From Lasioglossum baleicum (lineage: Eukaryota; Arthropoda; Insecta; Hymenoptera; Halictidae): DNA of 64,000 nucleotides. Below the pieces are notes generated by a model that was not told where the DNA came from, ran no database searches, and was given only the letters and a program-made list of their open reading frames with translations. The translations under genes were made by a program, and so were the position numbers. The DNA is taken from the NCBI RefSeq assembly GCF_051020765.1, contig NW_027469341.1:124001-188000 (forward strand), written 5' to 3'. Below, piece by piece: positions 9,008 to 26,100 of the stretch (position 1 is the stretch's first letter; each line of letters opens with the position of its first letter).

Positions 9008-11580
9008 TTACGCATAACGCATAACGCATATCGCATAACACATAACGCTTAACGCATAACGCTTAACGCATAACGCATAACGCATAACGCATAACGCATA
9101 ACGCATAACGCATAACGCATAACGCATAACGCATAACGCATAACGCATAACGCATAACGCATAACGCATAACGCATAACGCATAACGCATAACGCATAAC
9201 GCATAACGCATAACGCATAACGCATAACGCATAACGCATAACGCATAACGCATAACGCATAACGCATAACGCATAACGCATAACGCATAACGCATAACGC
9301 ATAACGCCTAACGCATAACGCATAACGCATAACGCATAACGCATAACGCATAACGCATAACGCATAACGCATAACGCTTAACGCATAACGCATTACGCAT
9401 AACGCATAACGCATAACGCATAACGCATAACGCATAACGCTTAACGCTTAACGCATAACGCCTAACGCATAACGCGTAACGCATAATGCATAACGCATAA
9501 CGCTTAACGCATAGCCCATAACGCATAACGCATAACGCATCGCGCATAACGCATAACGGATAACGCATAACGCATAACGCATAACGGATAACGCATAACG
9601 CATAACGCATAACGCATAACGCATAACGCATAACGAATTACGCATAACGCATAACCCATAACGCATAACGCATAACGCATAACGCATAACGCATAACGCA
9701 TAACGCATAACACATAACGCATAACGCATAACGCATAACGCTTAACGCATAACGCCTAACGCATAACGCGTAACGCATAATGCATAACGCTTAACGCATA
9801 GCCCATAACGCATAACGCATAACGCATCGCGCATGACGCATAACGGATAACGCATAACGCATAACGCATAACGGATAACGCATAACGCATAACGCATAAC
9901 GAATTACGCATAACGCATAACCCATAACGCATAACGCATAACGCATAACGCATAACGCATAACGCATAACGCATAACGCATAACGCATAACGCATAACGC
10001 ATAACGGATAACGCATAACGCATAACGCATAACGCATAACGCATAACGCATAACGCATAACGCATAACGCATAACGCATAACGCATAACGCATAACGCTT
10101 AACGCATAACGCATTACGCATAACGCATAACGCATAATGCATAACGCATAACGCTTAACGCATAGCTCATAACGCATAACGCATAACGCTTAACGCATAA
10201 CGCATAACGGATAACGCATAACGGATAACGCATAACGCATAACACATAACGCATAACGCATAACGCATAACGCATAACGCATAACGCATAACGCATAACG
10301 CATAACGCATAACGCATAACGCATAACGCATAACGCATAACGCATAACGCATAACGCATAACGCATAACGCATAACGCATAACGCATAACGCATAACGCA
10401 TAACGCATAACGCATAACGCATAACGCATAACGCATAACGCATAACGCATAACGCATAACGCATAACGCATAACGCATAACGCATAACGCATAACGCATA
10501 ACGCATAACGCATAACGCATAACGCATAACGCATAACGCATAACGCATAACGCATAACGCATAACGCATAACGGATAACGCATAACGGATAACGCATAAC
10601 GCATAACGCATAACGCATAACGCATAACGCATAACGCATAACGCATAACGCATAACGCATAACGCATAACGCATAACGCATAACGCATAACGCATAACGC
10701 ATAACGCATAACGCATAACGCATAACGCATAACGCATAACGCATAACGCATAACGCATAACGCATAACGCATAACGCATAACGCATAACGCATAACGCAT
10801 AACGCATAACGCATAACGCATAACGCATAACGCATAACGCATAACGCATAACGCATAACGCATAACGCATAACGCATAACGCATAACGCATAACGCATAA
10901 CGCATAACGCATAACGCATAACGCATAACGCATAACGCATAACGCATAACGCATAACGCATAACGCATAACGCATATCGCATAACGCATAACGCATAACG
11001 CATAACGCATAACGCATAACGCATGACGCATAACGCATAACGCATAACGCATAACGCATAACGCATAACGCATAACGCATAACGCATAACGCATAACGTA
11101 TAACGCATAACGCATAACGCATAACGCTTAACGCATAACGCATTACGCATAACGCATAACGCATAACGCATAACGCTTAACGCATAGCTCATAACGCATA
11201 ACGCATAACGCTTAACGCATAACGCATAACGGATAACGCATAACGCATAACGCATAACGTATAACGCATAACGCATAACGCATAACGCTTAACGCATAAC
11301 GCATTACGCATAACGCATAACGCATAACGCATAACGCATAACGCATAACGCATAACGCATAACGCATAACGCATAACGCATAACGCATAACGCATAACGG
11401 ATAACGCATAACGCATAACGCATAACGGATAACGCATAACGCATAACGCATAACGCATAACGCATAACGCATAACGCATAACGCATAACGCATAACGCAT
11501 AACGCTTAACGCATAACGCATTACGCATAACGCATAACGCATAATGCATAACGCATAACGCTTAACGCATAGCTCATAAC
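9008..11580. repeat. Higher-order block of about 2.6 kb, copy 1
   Basis: The block opens near a GAATTAC unit (about 9005), then ACATAAC, GCTTAAC, a long pure stretch, GCCTAAC near 9306, GCATTAC, two GCTTAAC, GCCTAAC, GCGTAAC, GCATAAT, GCATAGC-CCATAAC, GCATCGC and so on. The same order returns near 13705 (offset 4,697 over most of its length) and 21591 (a further 7,886). Over 9756-10142 all three copies give identical reverse-frame translations in more than one frame, so they are near-identical in bases. The copies differ in the length of pure stretches around 10.2-11.1 kb. Confidence 0.8.
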
Positions 11581-12231
11581 GCATAACGCATAACGCTTAA
11601 CGCATAACGCATAACGGATAACGCATAACGGATAACGCATAACGCATAACACATAACGCATAACGCATAACGCATAACGCATAACGCATAACGCATAACG
11701 CATAACGCATAACGCATAACGCATAACGCATAACGCATAACGCATAACGCATAACGCATAACGCATAACGCATAACGCATAACGCATAACGCATAACGCA
11801 TAACGCATAACGCATAACGCATAACGCATAACGCATAACGCATAACGCATAACGCATAACGCATAACGCATAACGCATAACGCATAACGCATAACGCATA
11901 ACGCATAACGCATAACGCATATCGCATAACGCATAACGCATAACGCATAACGCATAACGCATAACGCATGACGCATAACGCATAACGCATAACGCATAAC
12001 GCATAACGCATAACGCATAACGCATAACGCATAACGCATAACGCATAACGCATAACGCATAACGCATAACGCATAACGCATAACGCATAACGCATAACGC
12101 ATAACGCATAACGCATAACGCATAACGCATAACGCATAACGCATAACGCATAACGCATAACGCATAACGCATAACGCATAACGCATAACGCATAACGCAT
12201 AACGCATAACGCATAACGCATAACGCATAAC

Positions 12232-15200
12232 GCATTACGCATAACGCATAACGCATAATGCATAACGCATAACGCTTAACGCATAGCTCATAACGCATAA
12301 CGCATAACGCTTAACGCATAACGCATAACGGATAACGCATAACGGATAACGCATAACGCATAACACATAACGCATAACGCATAACGCATAACGCATAACG
12401 CATAACGCATAACGCATAACGCATAACGCATAACGCATAACGCATAACGCATAACGCATAACGCATAACGCATAACGCATAACGCATAACGCATAACGCA
12501 TTACGCATAACGCATAACGCATAATGCATAACGCATAACGCTTAACGCATAGCTCATAACGCATAACGCATAACGCTTAACGCATAACGCATAACGGATA
12601 ACGCATAACGGATAACGCATAACGCATAACACATAACGCATAACGCATAACGCATAACGCATAACGCATAACGCATAACGCATAACGCATAACGTATAAC
12701 GCATAACGCATAACGCATAACGCTTAACGCATAACGCATTACGCATAACGCATAACGCATAACGCATAACGCATAACGCATAACGCATAACGCATAACGC
12801 ATAACGCATAACGCATAACGCATAACGCATAACGGATAACGCATAACGCATAACGCATAACGGATAACGCATAACGCATAACGCATAACGCATAACGCAT
12901 AACGCATAACGCATAACGCATAACGCATAACGCATAACGCTTAACGCATAACGCATTACGCATAACGCATAACGCATAATGCATAACGCATAACGCTTAA
13001 CGCATAGCTCATAACGCATAACGCATAACGCTTAACGCATAACGCATAACGGATAACGCATAACGGATAACGCATAACGCATAACACATAACGCATAACG
13101 CATAACGCATAACGCATAACGCATAACGCATAACGCATAACGCATAACGCATAACGCATAACGCATAACGCATAACGCATAACGCATAACGCATAACGCA
13201 TAACGCATAACGCATAACGCATAACGCATAACGCATAACGCATAACGCATAACGCATAACGCATAACGCATAACGCATAACGCATAACGCATAACGCATA
13301 ACGCATAACGCATAACGCATAAAGCATAACGCATAACGCATAACGCATAACGCATAACGCATAACGCATAACGCATAACGGATAACGCAAGACGCATAAC
13401 GCATAACGCATAAAGCATAACGCATAACGCATAACGCATAACGCATAACGCATAACGCATAACGCATAACGCATAACGCATAACGCATAACGCATAACGC
13501 ATAACGCATAACGCATAACGCATAACGCATAACGCATAACGCATAACGCATAACGCATAACGCATAACGCATAACGCATAACGCATAACGCATAACGCAT
13601 AACGCATAACGCATAACGCATAACGCATAACGCATAACGCATAACGCATAACGCATAACGCATAACGCATAACGCATAACGCATAACGAATTACGCATAA
13701 CGCATAACGCATATCGCATAACACATAACGCTTAACGCATAACGCTTAACGCATAACGCATAACGCATAACGCATAACGCATAACGCATAACGCATAACG
13801 CATAACGCATAACGCATAACGCATAACGCATAACGCATAACGCATAACGCATAACGCATAACGCATAACGCATAACGCATAACGCATAACGCATAACGCA
13901 TAACGCATAACGCATAACGCATAACGCATAACGCATAACGCATAACGCATAACGCATAACGCATAACGCATAACGCATAACGCATAACGCATAACGCATA
14001 ACGCCTAACGCATAACGCATAACGCATAACGCATAACGCATAACGCATAACGCATAACGCATAACGCATAACGCTTAACGCATAACGCATTACGCATAAC
14101 GCATAACGCATAACGCATAACGCATAACGCATAACGCTTAACGCTTAACGCATAACGCCTAACGCATAACGCGTAACGCATAATGCATAACGCATAACGC
14201 TTAACGCATAGCCCATAACGCATAACGCATAACGCATCGCGCATAACGCATAACGGATAACGCATAACGCATAACGCATAACGGATAACGCATAACGCAT
14301 AACGCATAACGCATAACGCATAACGCATAACGAATTACGCATAACGCATAACCCATAACGCATAACGCATAACGCATAACGCATAACGCATAACGCATAA
14401 CGCATAACACATAACGCATAACGCATAACGCATAACGCTTAACGCATAACGCCTAACGCATAACGCGTAACGCATAATGCATAACGCTTAACGCATAGCC
14501 CATAACGCATAACGCATAACGCATCGCGCATGACGCATAACGGATAACGCATAACGCATAACGCATAACGGATAACGCATAACGCATAACGCATAACGAA
14601 TTACGCATAACGCATAACCCATAACGCATAACGCATAACGCATAACGCATAACGCATAACGCATAACGCATAACGCATAACGCATAACGCATAACGCATA
14701 ACGGATAACGCATAACGCATAACGCATAACGCATAACGCATAACGCATAACGCATAACGCATAACGCATAACGCATAACGCATAACGCATAACGCTTAAC
14801 GCATAACGCATTACGCATAACGCATAACGCATAATGCATAACGCATAACGCTTAACGCATAGCTCATAACGCATAACGCATAACGCTTAACGCATAACGC
14901 ATAACGGATAACGCATAACGGATAACGCATAACGCATAACACATAACGCATAACGCATAACGCATAACGCATAACGCATAACGCATAACGCATAACGCAT
15001 AACGCATAACGCATAACGCATAACGCATAACGCATAACGCATAACGCATAACGCATAACGCATAACGCATAACGCATAACGCATAACGCATAACGCATAA
15101 CGCATAACGCATAACGCATAACGCATAACGCATAACGCATAACGCATAACGCATAACGCATAACGCATAACGCATAACGCATAACGCATAACGCATAACG

Positions 15201-18200
15201 CATAACGCATAACGCATAACGCATAACGCATAACGCATAACGCATAACGCATAACGCATAACGCATAACGGATAACGCATAACGGATAACGCATAACGCA
15301 TAACGCATAACGCATAACGCATAACGCATAACGCATAACGCATAACGCATAACGCATAACGCATAACGCATAACGCATAACGCATAACGCATAACGCATA
15401 ACGCATAACGCATAACGCATAACGCATAACGCATAACGCATAACGCATAACGCATAACGCATAACGCATAACGCATAACGCATAACGCATAACGCATAAC
15501 GCATAACGCATAACGCATAACGCATAACGCATAACGCATAACGCATAACGCATAACGCATAACGCATAACGCATAACGCATAACGCATAACGCATAACGC
15601 ATAACGCATAACGCATAACGCATAACGCATAACGCATAACGCATAACGCATAACGCATAACGCATAACGCATAACGCATAACGCATAACGCATAACGCAT
15701 ATCGCATAACGCATAACGCATAACGCATAACGCATAACGCATAACGCATGACGCATAACGCATAACGCATAACGCATAACGCATAACGCATAACGCATAA
15801 CGCATAACGCATAACGCATAACGTATAACGCATAACGCATAACGCATAACGCTTAACGCATAACGCATTACGCATAACGCATAACGCATAACGCATAACG
15901 CTTAACGCATAGCTCATAACGCATAACGCATAACGCTTAACGCATAACGCATAACGGATAACGCATAACGCATAACGCATAACGTATAACGCATAACGCA
16001 TAACGCATAACGCTTAACGCATAACGCATTACGCATAACGCATAACGCATAACGCATAACGCATAACGCATAACGCATAACGCATAACGCATAACGCATA
16101 ACGCATAACGCATAACGCATAACGGATAACGCATAACGCATAACGCATAACGGATAACGCATAACGCATAACGCATAACGCATAACGCATAACGCATAAC
16201 GCATAACGCATAACGCATAACGCATAACGCTTAACGCATAACGCATTACGCATAACGCATAACGCATAATGCATAACGCATAACGCTTAACGCATAGCTC
16301 ATAACGCATAACGCATAACGCTTAACGCATAACGCATAACGGATAACGCATAACGGATAACGCATAACGCATAACACATAACGCATAACGCATAACGCAT
16401 AACGCATAACGCATAACGCATAACGCATAACGCATAACGCATAACGCATAACGCATAACGCATAACGCATAACGCATAACGCATAACGCATAACGCATAA
16501 CGCATAACGCATAACGCATAACGCATAACGCATAACGCATAACGCATAACGCATAACGCATAACGCATAACGCATAACGCATAACGCATAACGCATAACG
16601 CATAACGCATAACGCATAACGCATAACGCATAACGCATAACGCATATCGCATAACGCATAACGCATAACGCATAACGCATAACGCATAACGCATGACGCA
16701 TAACGCATAACGCATAACGCATAACGCATAACGCATAACGCATAACGCATAACGCATAACGCATAACGTATAACGCATAACGCATAACGCATAACGCTTA
16801 ACGCATAACGCATTACGCATAACGCATAACGCATAACGCATAACGCTTAACGCATAGCTCATAACGCATAACGCATAACGCTTAACGCATAACGCATAAC
16901 GGATAACGCATAACGCATAACGCATAACGGATAACGCATAACGCATAACGCATAACGCATAACGCATAACGCATAACGCATAACGCATAACGCATAACGC
17001 ATAACGCATAACGCATAACGCATAACGCGTAACGCATAATGCATAACGCATAACGCTTAACGCATAGCCCATAACGCATAACGCATAACGCATAACGCTT
17101 AACGCATAACGCATTACGCATAACGCATAACGCATGACGCATAACGCATAACCCATAAAGCATAACGCATAACGCATAACGCATAACGCATAACGCATAA
17201 CGCATAACGCATAACGCATAACGGATAACGCATAACGGATAACGCAAACGCATAACGCATAACGCATAACGCATAACGCATAACGCATAACGCATAACGC
17301 ATAACGCATAACGCATAACGCATATCGCATAACGCATAACGCATAACGCATAACGCTTAACGCATAACGCATAACGCATAACGCATAACGGATAACGCAT
17401 AACGCATAACGCATAACGCATAACGCATAACGCATAACGCATAACGCATAACGCATAACGCATAACGCATCACGCATAACGCATAACGTATAACGCGTAA
17501 CGCATAACACATATCGCATAACGCATAACGCATAACGCATAACGCTTAACGCATAACGCATAACGCATAACGCATAACGGATAACGCATAACGCATAACG
17601 CATAACGGATAACGCATAACGCATAACGCATAACGCATAACGCATAACGCATAACGCATAACGCATAACGCATAACGCATAACGCATATCGCATAACGCA
17701 TAACGCATAACGCATAACGCATAACGCTTAACGCATAACGCATAACGCATAACGCATAACGGATAACGCATAACGCATAACGCATAACGCATAACGCATA
17801 ACGCATAACGCATAACGCATAACGCATAACGCATAACGCATAACGCATAACGCATAACGCATAACGCATAACGCATAACGCATAACGCATAACGCATAAC
17901 GCATAACGCATAACGCATAACGCATAACGCATAACGCATATCGCGTAACGCATAACGCATAACGCATAACGCATAACGCATAACGCATGACGCATAACGC
18001 ATAACGCATAACGCATAACGCATAACGCATAACGCATAACGCATAACGCATAACGCATAACGCATAACGCATAACGCATAACGCATAACGCATAACGCAT
18101 AACGCATATCGCATAACGCATAACGCATAACGCATAACGCATAACGCATGACGCATAACGCATAACGCATAACGCATAACGCATAACGCATAACGCATGA

Positions 18201-19750
18201 CGCATAACGCATAACGCATAACGCATAACGCATAACGCATAACGCATAACGCATAACGCATAACGCATAACGTATAACGCATAACGCATAACGCATAACG
18301 CTTAACGCATAACGCATTACGCATAACGCATAACGCATAACGCATAACGCTTAACGCATAGCTCATAACGCATAACGCATAACGCTTAACGCATAACGCA
18401 TAACGGATAACGCATAACGCATAACGCATAACGTATAACGCATAACGCATAACGCATAACGCTTAACGCATAACGCATTACGCATAACGCATAACGCATA
18501 ACGCATAACGCATAACGCATAACGCATAACGCATAACGCATAACGCATAACGGATAATGCATAACGCATAACGCATAACGGATAACGCATAACGCATAAC
18601 GCATAACGCATAACGCATAACGCATAACGCATAACGCATAACGCATAACGCATAACGCATAACGCATAACGCTTAACGCATAACGCATTACGCATAACGC
18701 ATAACGCATAATGCATAACGCATAACGCTTAACGCATAGCTCATAACGCATAACGCATAACGCTTAACGCATAACGCATAACGGATAACGCATAACGGAT
18801 AACGCATAACGCATAACACATAACGCATAACGCATAACGCATAACGCATAACGCATAACGCATAACGCATAACGCATAACGCATAACGCATAACGCATAA
18901 CGCATAACGCATAACGCATAACGCATAACGCATAACGCATAACGCATAACGCATAACGCATAACGCATAACGCATAACGCATAACGCATAACGCATAACG
19001 CATAACGCATAACGCATAACGCATAACGCATAACGCATAACGCATAACGCATAACGCATAACGCATAACGCATATCGCATAACGCATAACGCATAACGCA
19101 TAACGCATAACGCATAACGCATAACGCATGACGCATAACGCATAACGCATAACGCATAACGCATAACGCATAACGCATAACGCATAACGCATAACGCATA
19201 ACGTATAACGCATAACGCATAACGCATAACGCTTAACGCATAACGCATTACGCATAACGCATAACGCATAACGCATAACGCTTAACGCATAGCTCATAAC
19301 GCATAACGCATAACGCTTAACGCATAACGCATAACGGATAACGCATAACGCATAACGCATAACGCATAACGCATAACGCATAACGCATAACGCGTAACGC
19401 ATAATGCATAACGCATAACGCTTAACGCATAGCCCATAACGCATAACGCATAACGCATAACGCTTAACGCATAACGCATTACGCATAACGCATAACGCAT
19501 GACGCATAACGCATAACCCATAACGCATAACGCATAACGCATAACGCATAACGCATAACGCATAACGCATAACGCATAACGCATAACGGATAACGCATAA
19601 CGGATAACGCAAACGCATAACGCATAACGCATAACGCATAACGCATAACGCATAACGCATAACGCATATCGCATACGCATAACGCATAACGCATAACGCA
19701 TAACGCTTAACGCATAACGCATAACGCATAACGCATAACGGATAACGCAT
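12232..19750. repeat. 7.9-kb higher-order repeat, copy 1
   Basis: From a GCATTAC unit at 12232 the order of variants is repeated from 20104 onward. The offset is 7,872 bp at the left, 7,886 in the middle and 7,900 from about 15900 to the right end, each step being two heptamers. The offset is not a multiple of 7 because the copy contains three 6-bp units (17245, 19610 and CATACG at 19674). Over 16299-19269 every reverse-frame translation matches the partner copy in all overlapping frames, so about 3 kb looks identical. Confidence 0.88.
13705..16305. repeat. Higher-order block of about 2.6 kb, copy 2
   Basis: Second copy of the block at 9008, offset 4,697 and later 4,725 bp, the change being four heptamers. 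It lies inside the first 7.9-kb higher-order repeat, showing that the levels of repetition are nested. Confidence 0.8.
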
Positions 19751-20103
19751 AACGCATAACGCATAACGCATAACGCATAACGCATAACGCATAACGCATA
19801 ACGCATAACGCATAACGCATAACGCATAACGCATAACGCATAACGCATAACGCATAACGCATAACGCATAACGCATAACGCATAACGCATAACGCATAAC
19901 GCATAACGCATAACGCATAACGCATAACGCATAACGCATATCGCGTAACGCATAACGCATAACGCATAACGCATAACGCATAACGCATAACGCATAACGC
20001 ATAACGCATAACGCATAACGCATAACGCATAACGCATAACGCATAACGCATAACGCATAACGCATAACGCATAACGCATAACGCATAACGCATAACGCAT
20101 AAC

Positions 20104-23100
20104 GCATTACGCATAACGCATAACGCATAATGCATAACGCATAACGCTTAACGCATAGCTCATAACGCATAACGCATAACGCTTAACGCATAACGCATAA
20201 CGGATAACGCATAACGGATAACGCATAACGCATAACACATAACGCATAACGCATAACGCATAACGCATAACGCATAACGCATAACGCATAACGCATAACG
20301 CATAACGCATAACGCATAACGCATAACGCATAACGCATAACGCATAACGCATAACGCATAACGCATAACGCATTACGCATAACGCATAACGCATAATGCA
20401 TAACGCATAACGCTTAACGCATAGCTCATAACGCATAACGCATAACGCTTAACGCATAACGCATAACGGATAACGCATAACGGATAACGCATAACGCATA
20501 ACACATAACGCATAACGCATAACGCATAACGCATAACGCATAACGCATAACGCATAACGCATAACGTATAACGCATAACGCATAACGCATAACGCTTAAC
20601 GCATAACGCATTACGCATAACGCATAACGCATAACGCATAACGCATAACGCATAACGCATAACGCATAACGCATAACGCATAACGCATAACGCATAACGC
20701 ATAACGGATAACGCATAACGCATAACGCATAACGGATAACGCATAACGCATAACGCATAACGCATAACGCATAACGCATAACGCATAACGCATAACGCAT
20801 AACGCATAACGCTTAACGCATAACGCATTACGCATAACGCATAACGCATAATGCATAACGCATAACGCTTAACGCATAGCTCATAACGCATAACGCATAA
20901 CGCTTAACGCATAACGCATAACGGATAACGCATAACGGATAACGCATAACGCATAACACATAACGCATAACGCATAACGCATAACGCATAACGCATAACG
21001 CATAACGCATAACGCATAACGCATAACGCATAACGCATAACGCATAACGCATAACGCATAACGCATAACGCATAACGCATAACGCATAACGCATAACGCA
21101 TAACGCATAACGCATAACGCATAACGCATAACGCATAACGCATAACGCATAACGCATAACGCATAACGCATAACGCATAACGCATAACGCATAAAGCATA
21201 ACGCATAACGCATAACGCATAACGCATAACGCATAACGCATAACGCATAACGGATAACGCAAGACGCATAACGCATAACGCATAAAGCATAACGCATAAC
21301 GCATAACGCATAACGCATAACGCATAACGCATAACGCATAACGCATAACGCATAACGCATAACGCATAACGCATAACGCATAACGCATAACGCATAACGC
21401 ATAACGCATAACGCATAACGCATAACGCATAACGCATAACGCATAACGCATAACGCATAACGCATAACGCATAACGCATAACGCATAACGCATAACGCAT
21501 AACGCATAACGCATAACGCATAACGCATAACGCATAACGCATAACGCATAACGCATAACGCATAACGAATTACGCATAACGCATAACGCATATCGCATAA
21601 CACATAACGCTTAACGCATAACGCTTAACGCATAACGCATAACGCATAACGCATAACGCATAACGCATAACGCATAACGCATAACGCATAACGCATAACG
21701 CATAACGCATAACGCATAACGCATAACGCATAACGCATAACGCATAACGCATAACGCATAACGCATAACGCATAACGCATAACGCATAACGCATAACGCA
21801 TAACGCATAACGCATAACGCATAACGCATAACGCATAACGCATAACGCATAACGCATAACGCATAACGCATAACGCATAACGCATAACGCCTAACGCATA
21901 ACGCATAACGCATAACGCATAACGCATAACGCATAACGCATAACGCATAACGCATAACGCTTAACGCATAACGCATTACGCATAACGCATAACGCATAAC
22001 GCATAACGCATAACGCATAACGCTTAACGCTTAACGCATAACGCCTAACGCATAACGCGTAACGCATAATGCATAACGCATAACGCTTAACGCATAGCCC
22101 ATAACGCATAACGCATAACGCATCGCGCATAACGCATAACGGATAACGCATAACGCATAACGCATAACGGATAACGCATAACGCATAACGCATAACGCAT
22201 AACGCATAACGCATAACGAATTACGCATAACGCATAACCCATAACGCATAACGCATAACGCATAACGCATAACGCATAACGCATAACGCATAACACATAA
22301 CGCATAACGCATAACGCATAACGCTTAACGCATAACGCCTAACGCATAACGCGTAACGCATAATGCATAACGCTTAACGCATAGCCCATAACGCATAACG
22401 CATAACGCATCGCGCATGACGCATAACGGATAACGCATAACGCATAACGCATAACGGATAACGCATAACGCATAACGCATAACGAATTACGCATAACGCA
22501 TAACCCATAACGCATAACGCATAACGCATAACGCATAACGCATAACGCATAACGCATAACGCATAACGCATAACGCATAACGCATAACGGATAACGCATA
22601 ACGCATAACGCATAACGCATAACGCATAACGCATAACGCATAACGCATAACGCATAACGCATAACGCATAACGCATAACGCTTAACGCATAACGCATTAC
22701 GCATAACGCATAACGCATAATGCATAACGCATAACGCTTAACGCATAGCTCATAACGCATAACGCATAACGCTTAACGCATAACGCATAACGGATAACGC
22801 ATAACGGATAACGCATAACGCATAACACATAACGCATAACGCATAACGCATAACGCATAACGCATAACGCATAACGCATAACGCATAACGCATAACGCAT
22901 AACGCATAACGCATAACGCATAACGCATAACGCATAACGCATAACGCATAACGCATAACGCATAACGCATAACGCATAACGCATAACGCATAACGCATAA
23001 CGCATAACGCATAACGCATAACGCATAACGCATAACGCATAACGCATAACGCATAACGCATAACGCATAACGCATAACGCATAACGCATAACGCATAACG

Positions 23101-26100
23101 CATAACGCATAACGCATAACGCATAACGCATAACGCATAACGCATAACGCATAACGGATAACGCATAACGGATAACGCATAACGCATAACGCATAACGCA
23201 TAACGCATAACGCATAACGCATAACGCATAACGCATAACGCATAACGCATAACGCATAACGCATAACGCATAACGCATAACGCATAACGCATAACGCATA
23301 ACGCATAACGCATAACGCATAACGCATAACGCATAACGCATAACGCATAACGCATAACGCATAACGCATAACGCATAACGCATAACGCATAACGCATAAC
23401 GCATAACGCATAACGCATAACGCATAACGCATAACGCATAACGCATAACGCATAACGCATAACGCATAACGCATAACGCATAACGCATAACGCATAACGC
23501 ATAACGCATAACGCATAACGCATAACGCATAACGCATAACGCATAACGCATAACGCATAACGCATAACGCATAACGCATAACGCATAACGCATATCGCAT
23601 AACGCATAACGCATAACGCATAACGCATAACGCATAACGCATGACGCATAACGCATAACGCATAACGCATAACGCATAACGCATAACGCATAACGCATAA
23701 CGCATAACGCATAACGCATAACGTATAACGCATAACGCATAACGCATAACGCTTAACGCATAACGCATTACGCATAACGCATAACGCATAACGCATAACG
23801 CTTAACGCATAGCTCATAACGCATAACGCATAACGCTTAACGCATAACGCATAACGGATAACGCATAACGCATAACGCATAACGTATAACGCATAACGCA
23901 TAACGCATAACGCTTAACGCATAACGCATTACGCATAACGCATAACGCATAACGCATAACGCATAACGCATAACGCATAACGCATAACGCATAACGCATA
24001 ACGCATAACGCATAACGCATAACGGATAACGCATAACGCATAACGCATAACGGATAACGCATAACGCATAACGCATAACGCATAACGCATAACGCATAAC
24101 GCATAACGCATAACGCATAACGCATAACGCTTAACGCATAACGCATTACGCATAACGCATAACGCATAATGCATAACGCATAACGCTTAACGCATAGCTC
24201 ATAACGCATAACGCATAACGCTTAACGCATAACGCATAACGGATAACGCATAACGGATAACGCATAACGCATAACACATAACGCATAACGCATAACGCAT
24301 AACGCATAACGCATAACGCATAACGCATAACGCATAACGCATAACGCATAACGCATAACGCATAACGCATAACGCATAACGCATAACGCATAACGCATAA
24401 CGCATAACGCATAACGCATAACGCATAACGCATAACGCATAACGCATAACGCATAACGCATAACGCATAACGCATAACGCATAACGCATAACGCATAACG
24501 CATAACGCATAACGCATAACGCATAACGCATAACGCATAACGCATATCGCATAACGCATAACGCATAACGCATAACGCATAACGCATAACGCATGACGCA
24601 TAACGCATAACGCATAACGCATAACGCATAACGCATAACGCATAACGCATAACGCATAACGCATAACGTATAACGCATAACGCATAACGCATAACGCTTA
24701 ACGCATAACGCATTACGCATAACGCATAACGCATAACGCATAACGCTTAACGCATAGCTCATAACGCATAACGCATAACGCTTAACGCATAACGCATAAC
24801 GGATAACGCATAACGCATAACGCATAACGGATAACGCATAACGCATAACGCATAACGCATAACGCATAACGCATAACGCATAACGCATAACGCATAACGC
24901 ATAACGCATAACGCATAACGCATAACGCGTAACGCATAATGCATAACGCATAACGCTTAACGCATAGCCCATAACGCATAACGCATAACGCATAACGCTT
25001 AACGCATAACGCATTACGCATAACGCATAACGCATGACGCATAACGCATAACCCATAAAGCATAACGCATAACGCATAACGCATAACGCATAACGCATAA
25101 CGCATAACGCATAACGCATAACGGATAACGCATAACGGATAACGCAAACGCATAACGCATAACGCATAACGCATAACGCATAACGCATAACGCATAACGC
25201 ATAACGCATAACGCATAACGCATATCGCATAACGCATAACGCATAACGCATAACGCTTAACGCATAACGCATAACGCATAACGCATAACGGATAACGCAT
25301 AACGCATAACGCATAACGCATAACGCATAACGCATAACGCATAACGCATAACGCATAACGCATAACGCATCACGCATAACGCATAACGTATAACGCGTAA
25401 CGCATAACACATATCGCATAACGCATAACGCATAACGCATAACGCTTAACGCATAACGCATAACGCATAACGCATAACGGATAACGCATAACGCATAACG
25501 CATAACGGATAACGCATAACGCATAACGCATAACGCATAACGCATAACGCATAACGCATAACGCATAACGCATAACGCATAACGCATATCGCATAACGCA
25601 TAACGCATAACGCATAACGCATAACGCTTAACGCATAACGCATAACGCATAACGCATAACGGATAACGCATAACGCATAACGCATAACGCATAACGCATA
25701 ACGCATAACGCATAACGCATAACGCATAACGCATAACGCATAACGCATAACGCATAACGCATAACGCATAACGCATAACGCATAACGCATAACGCATAAC
25801 GCATAACGCATAACGCATAACGCATAACGCATAACGCATATCGCGTAACGCATAACGCATAACGCATAACGCATAACGCATAACGCATGACGCATAACGC
25901 ATAACGCATAACGCATAACGCATAACGCATAACGCATAACGCATAACGCATAACGCATAACGCATAACGCATAACGCATAACGCATAACGCATAACGCAT
26001 AACGCATATCGCATAACGCATAACGCATAACGCATAACGCATAACGCATGACGCATAACGCATAACGCATAACGCATAACGCATAACGCATAACGCATGA

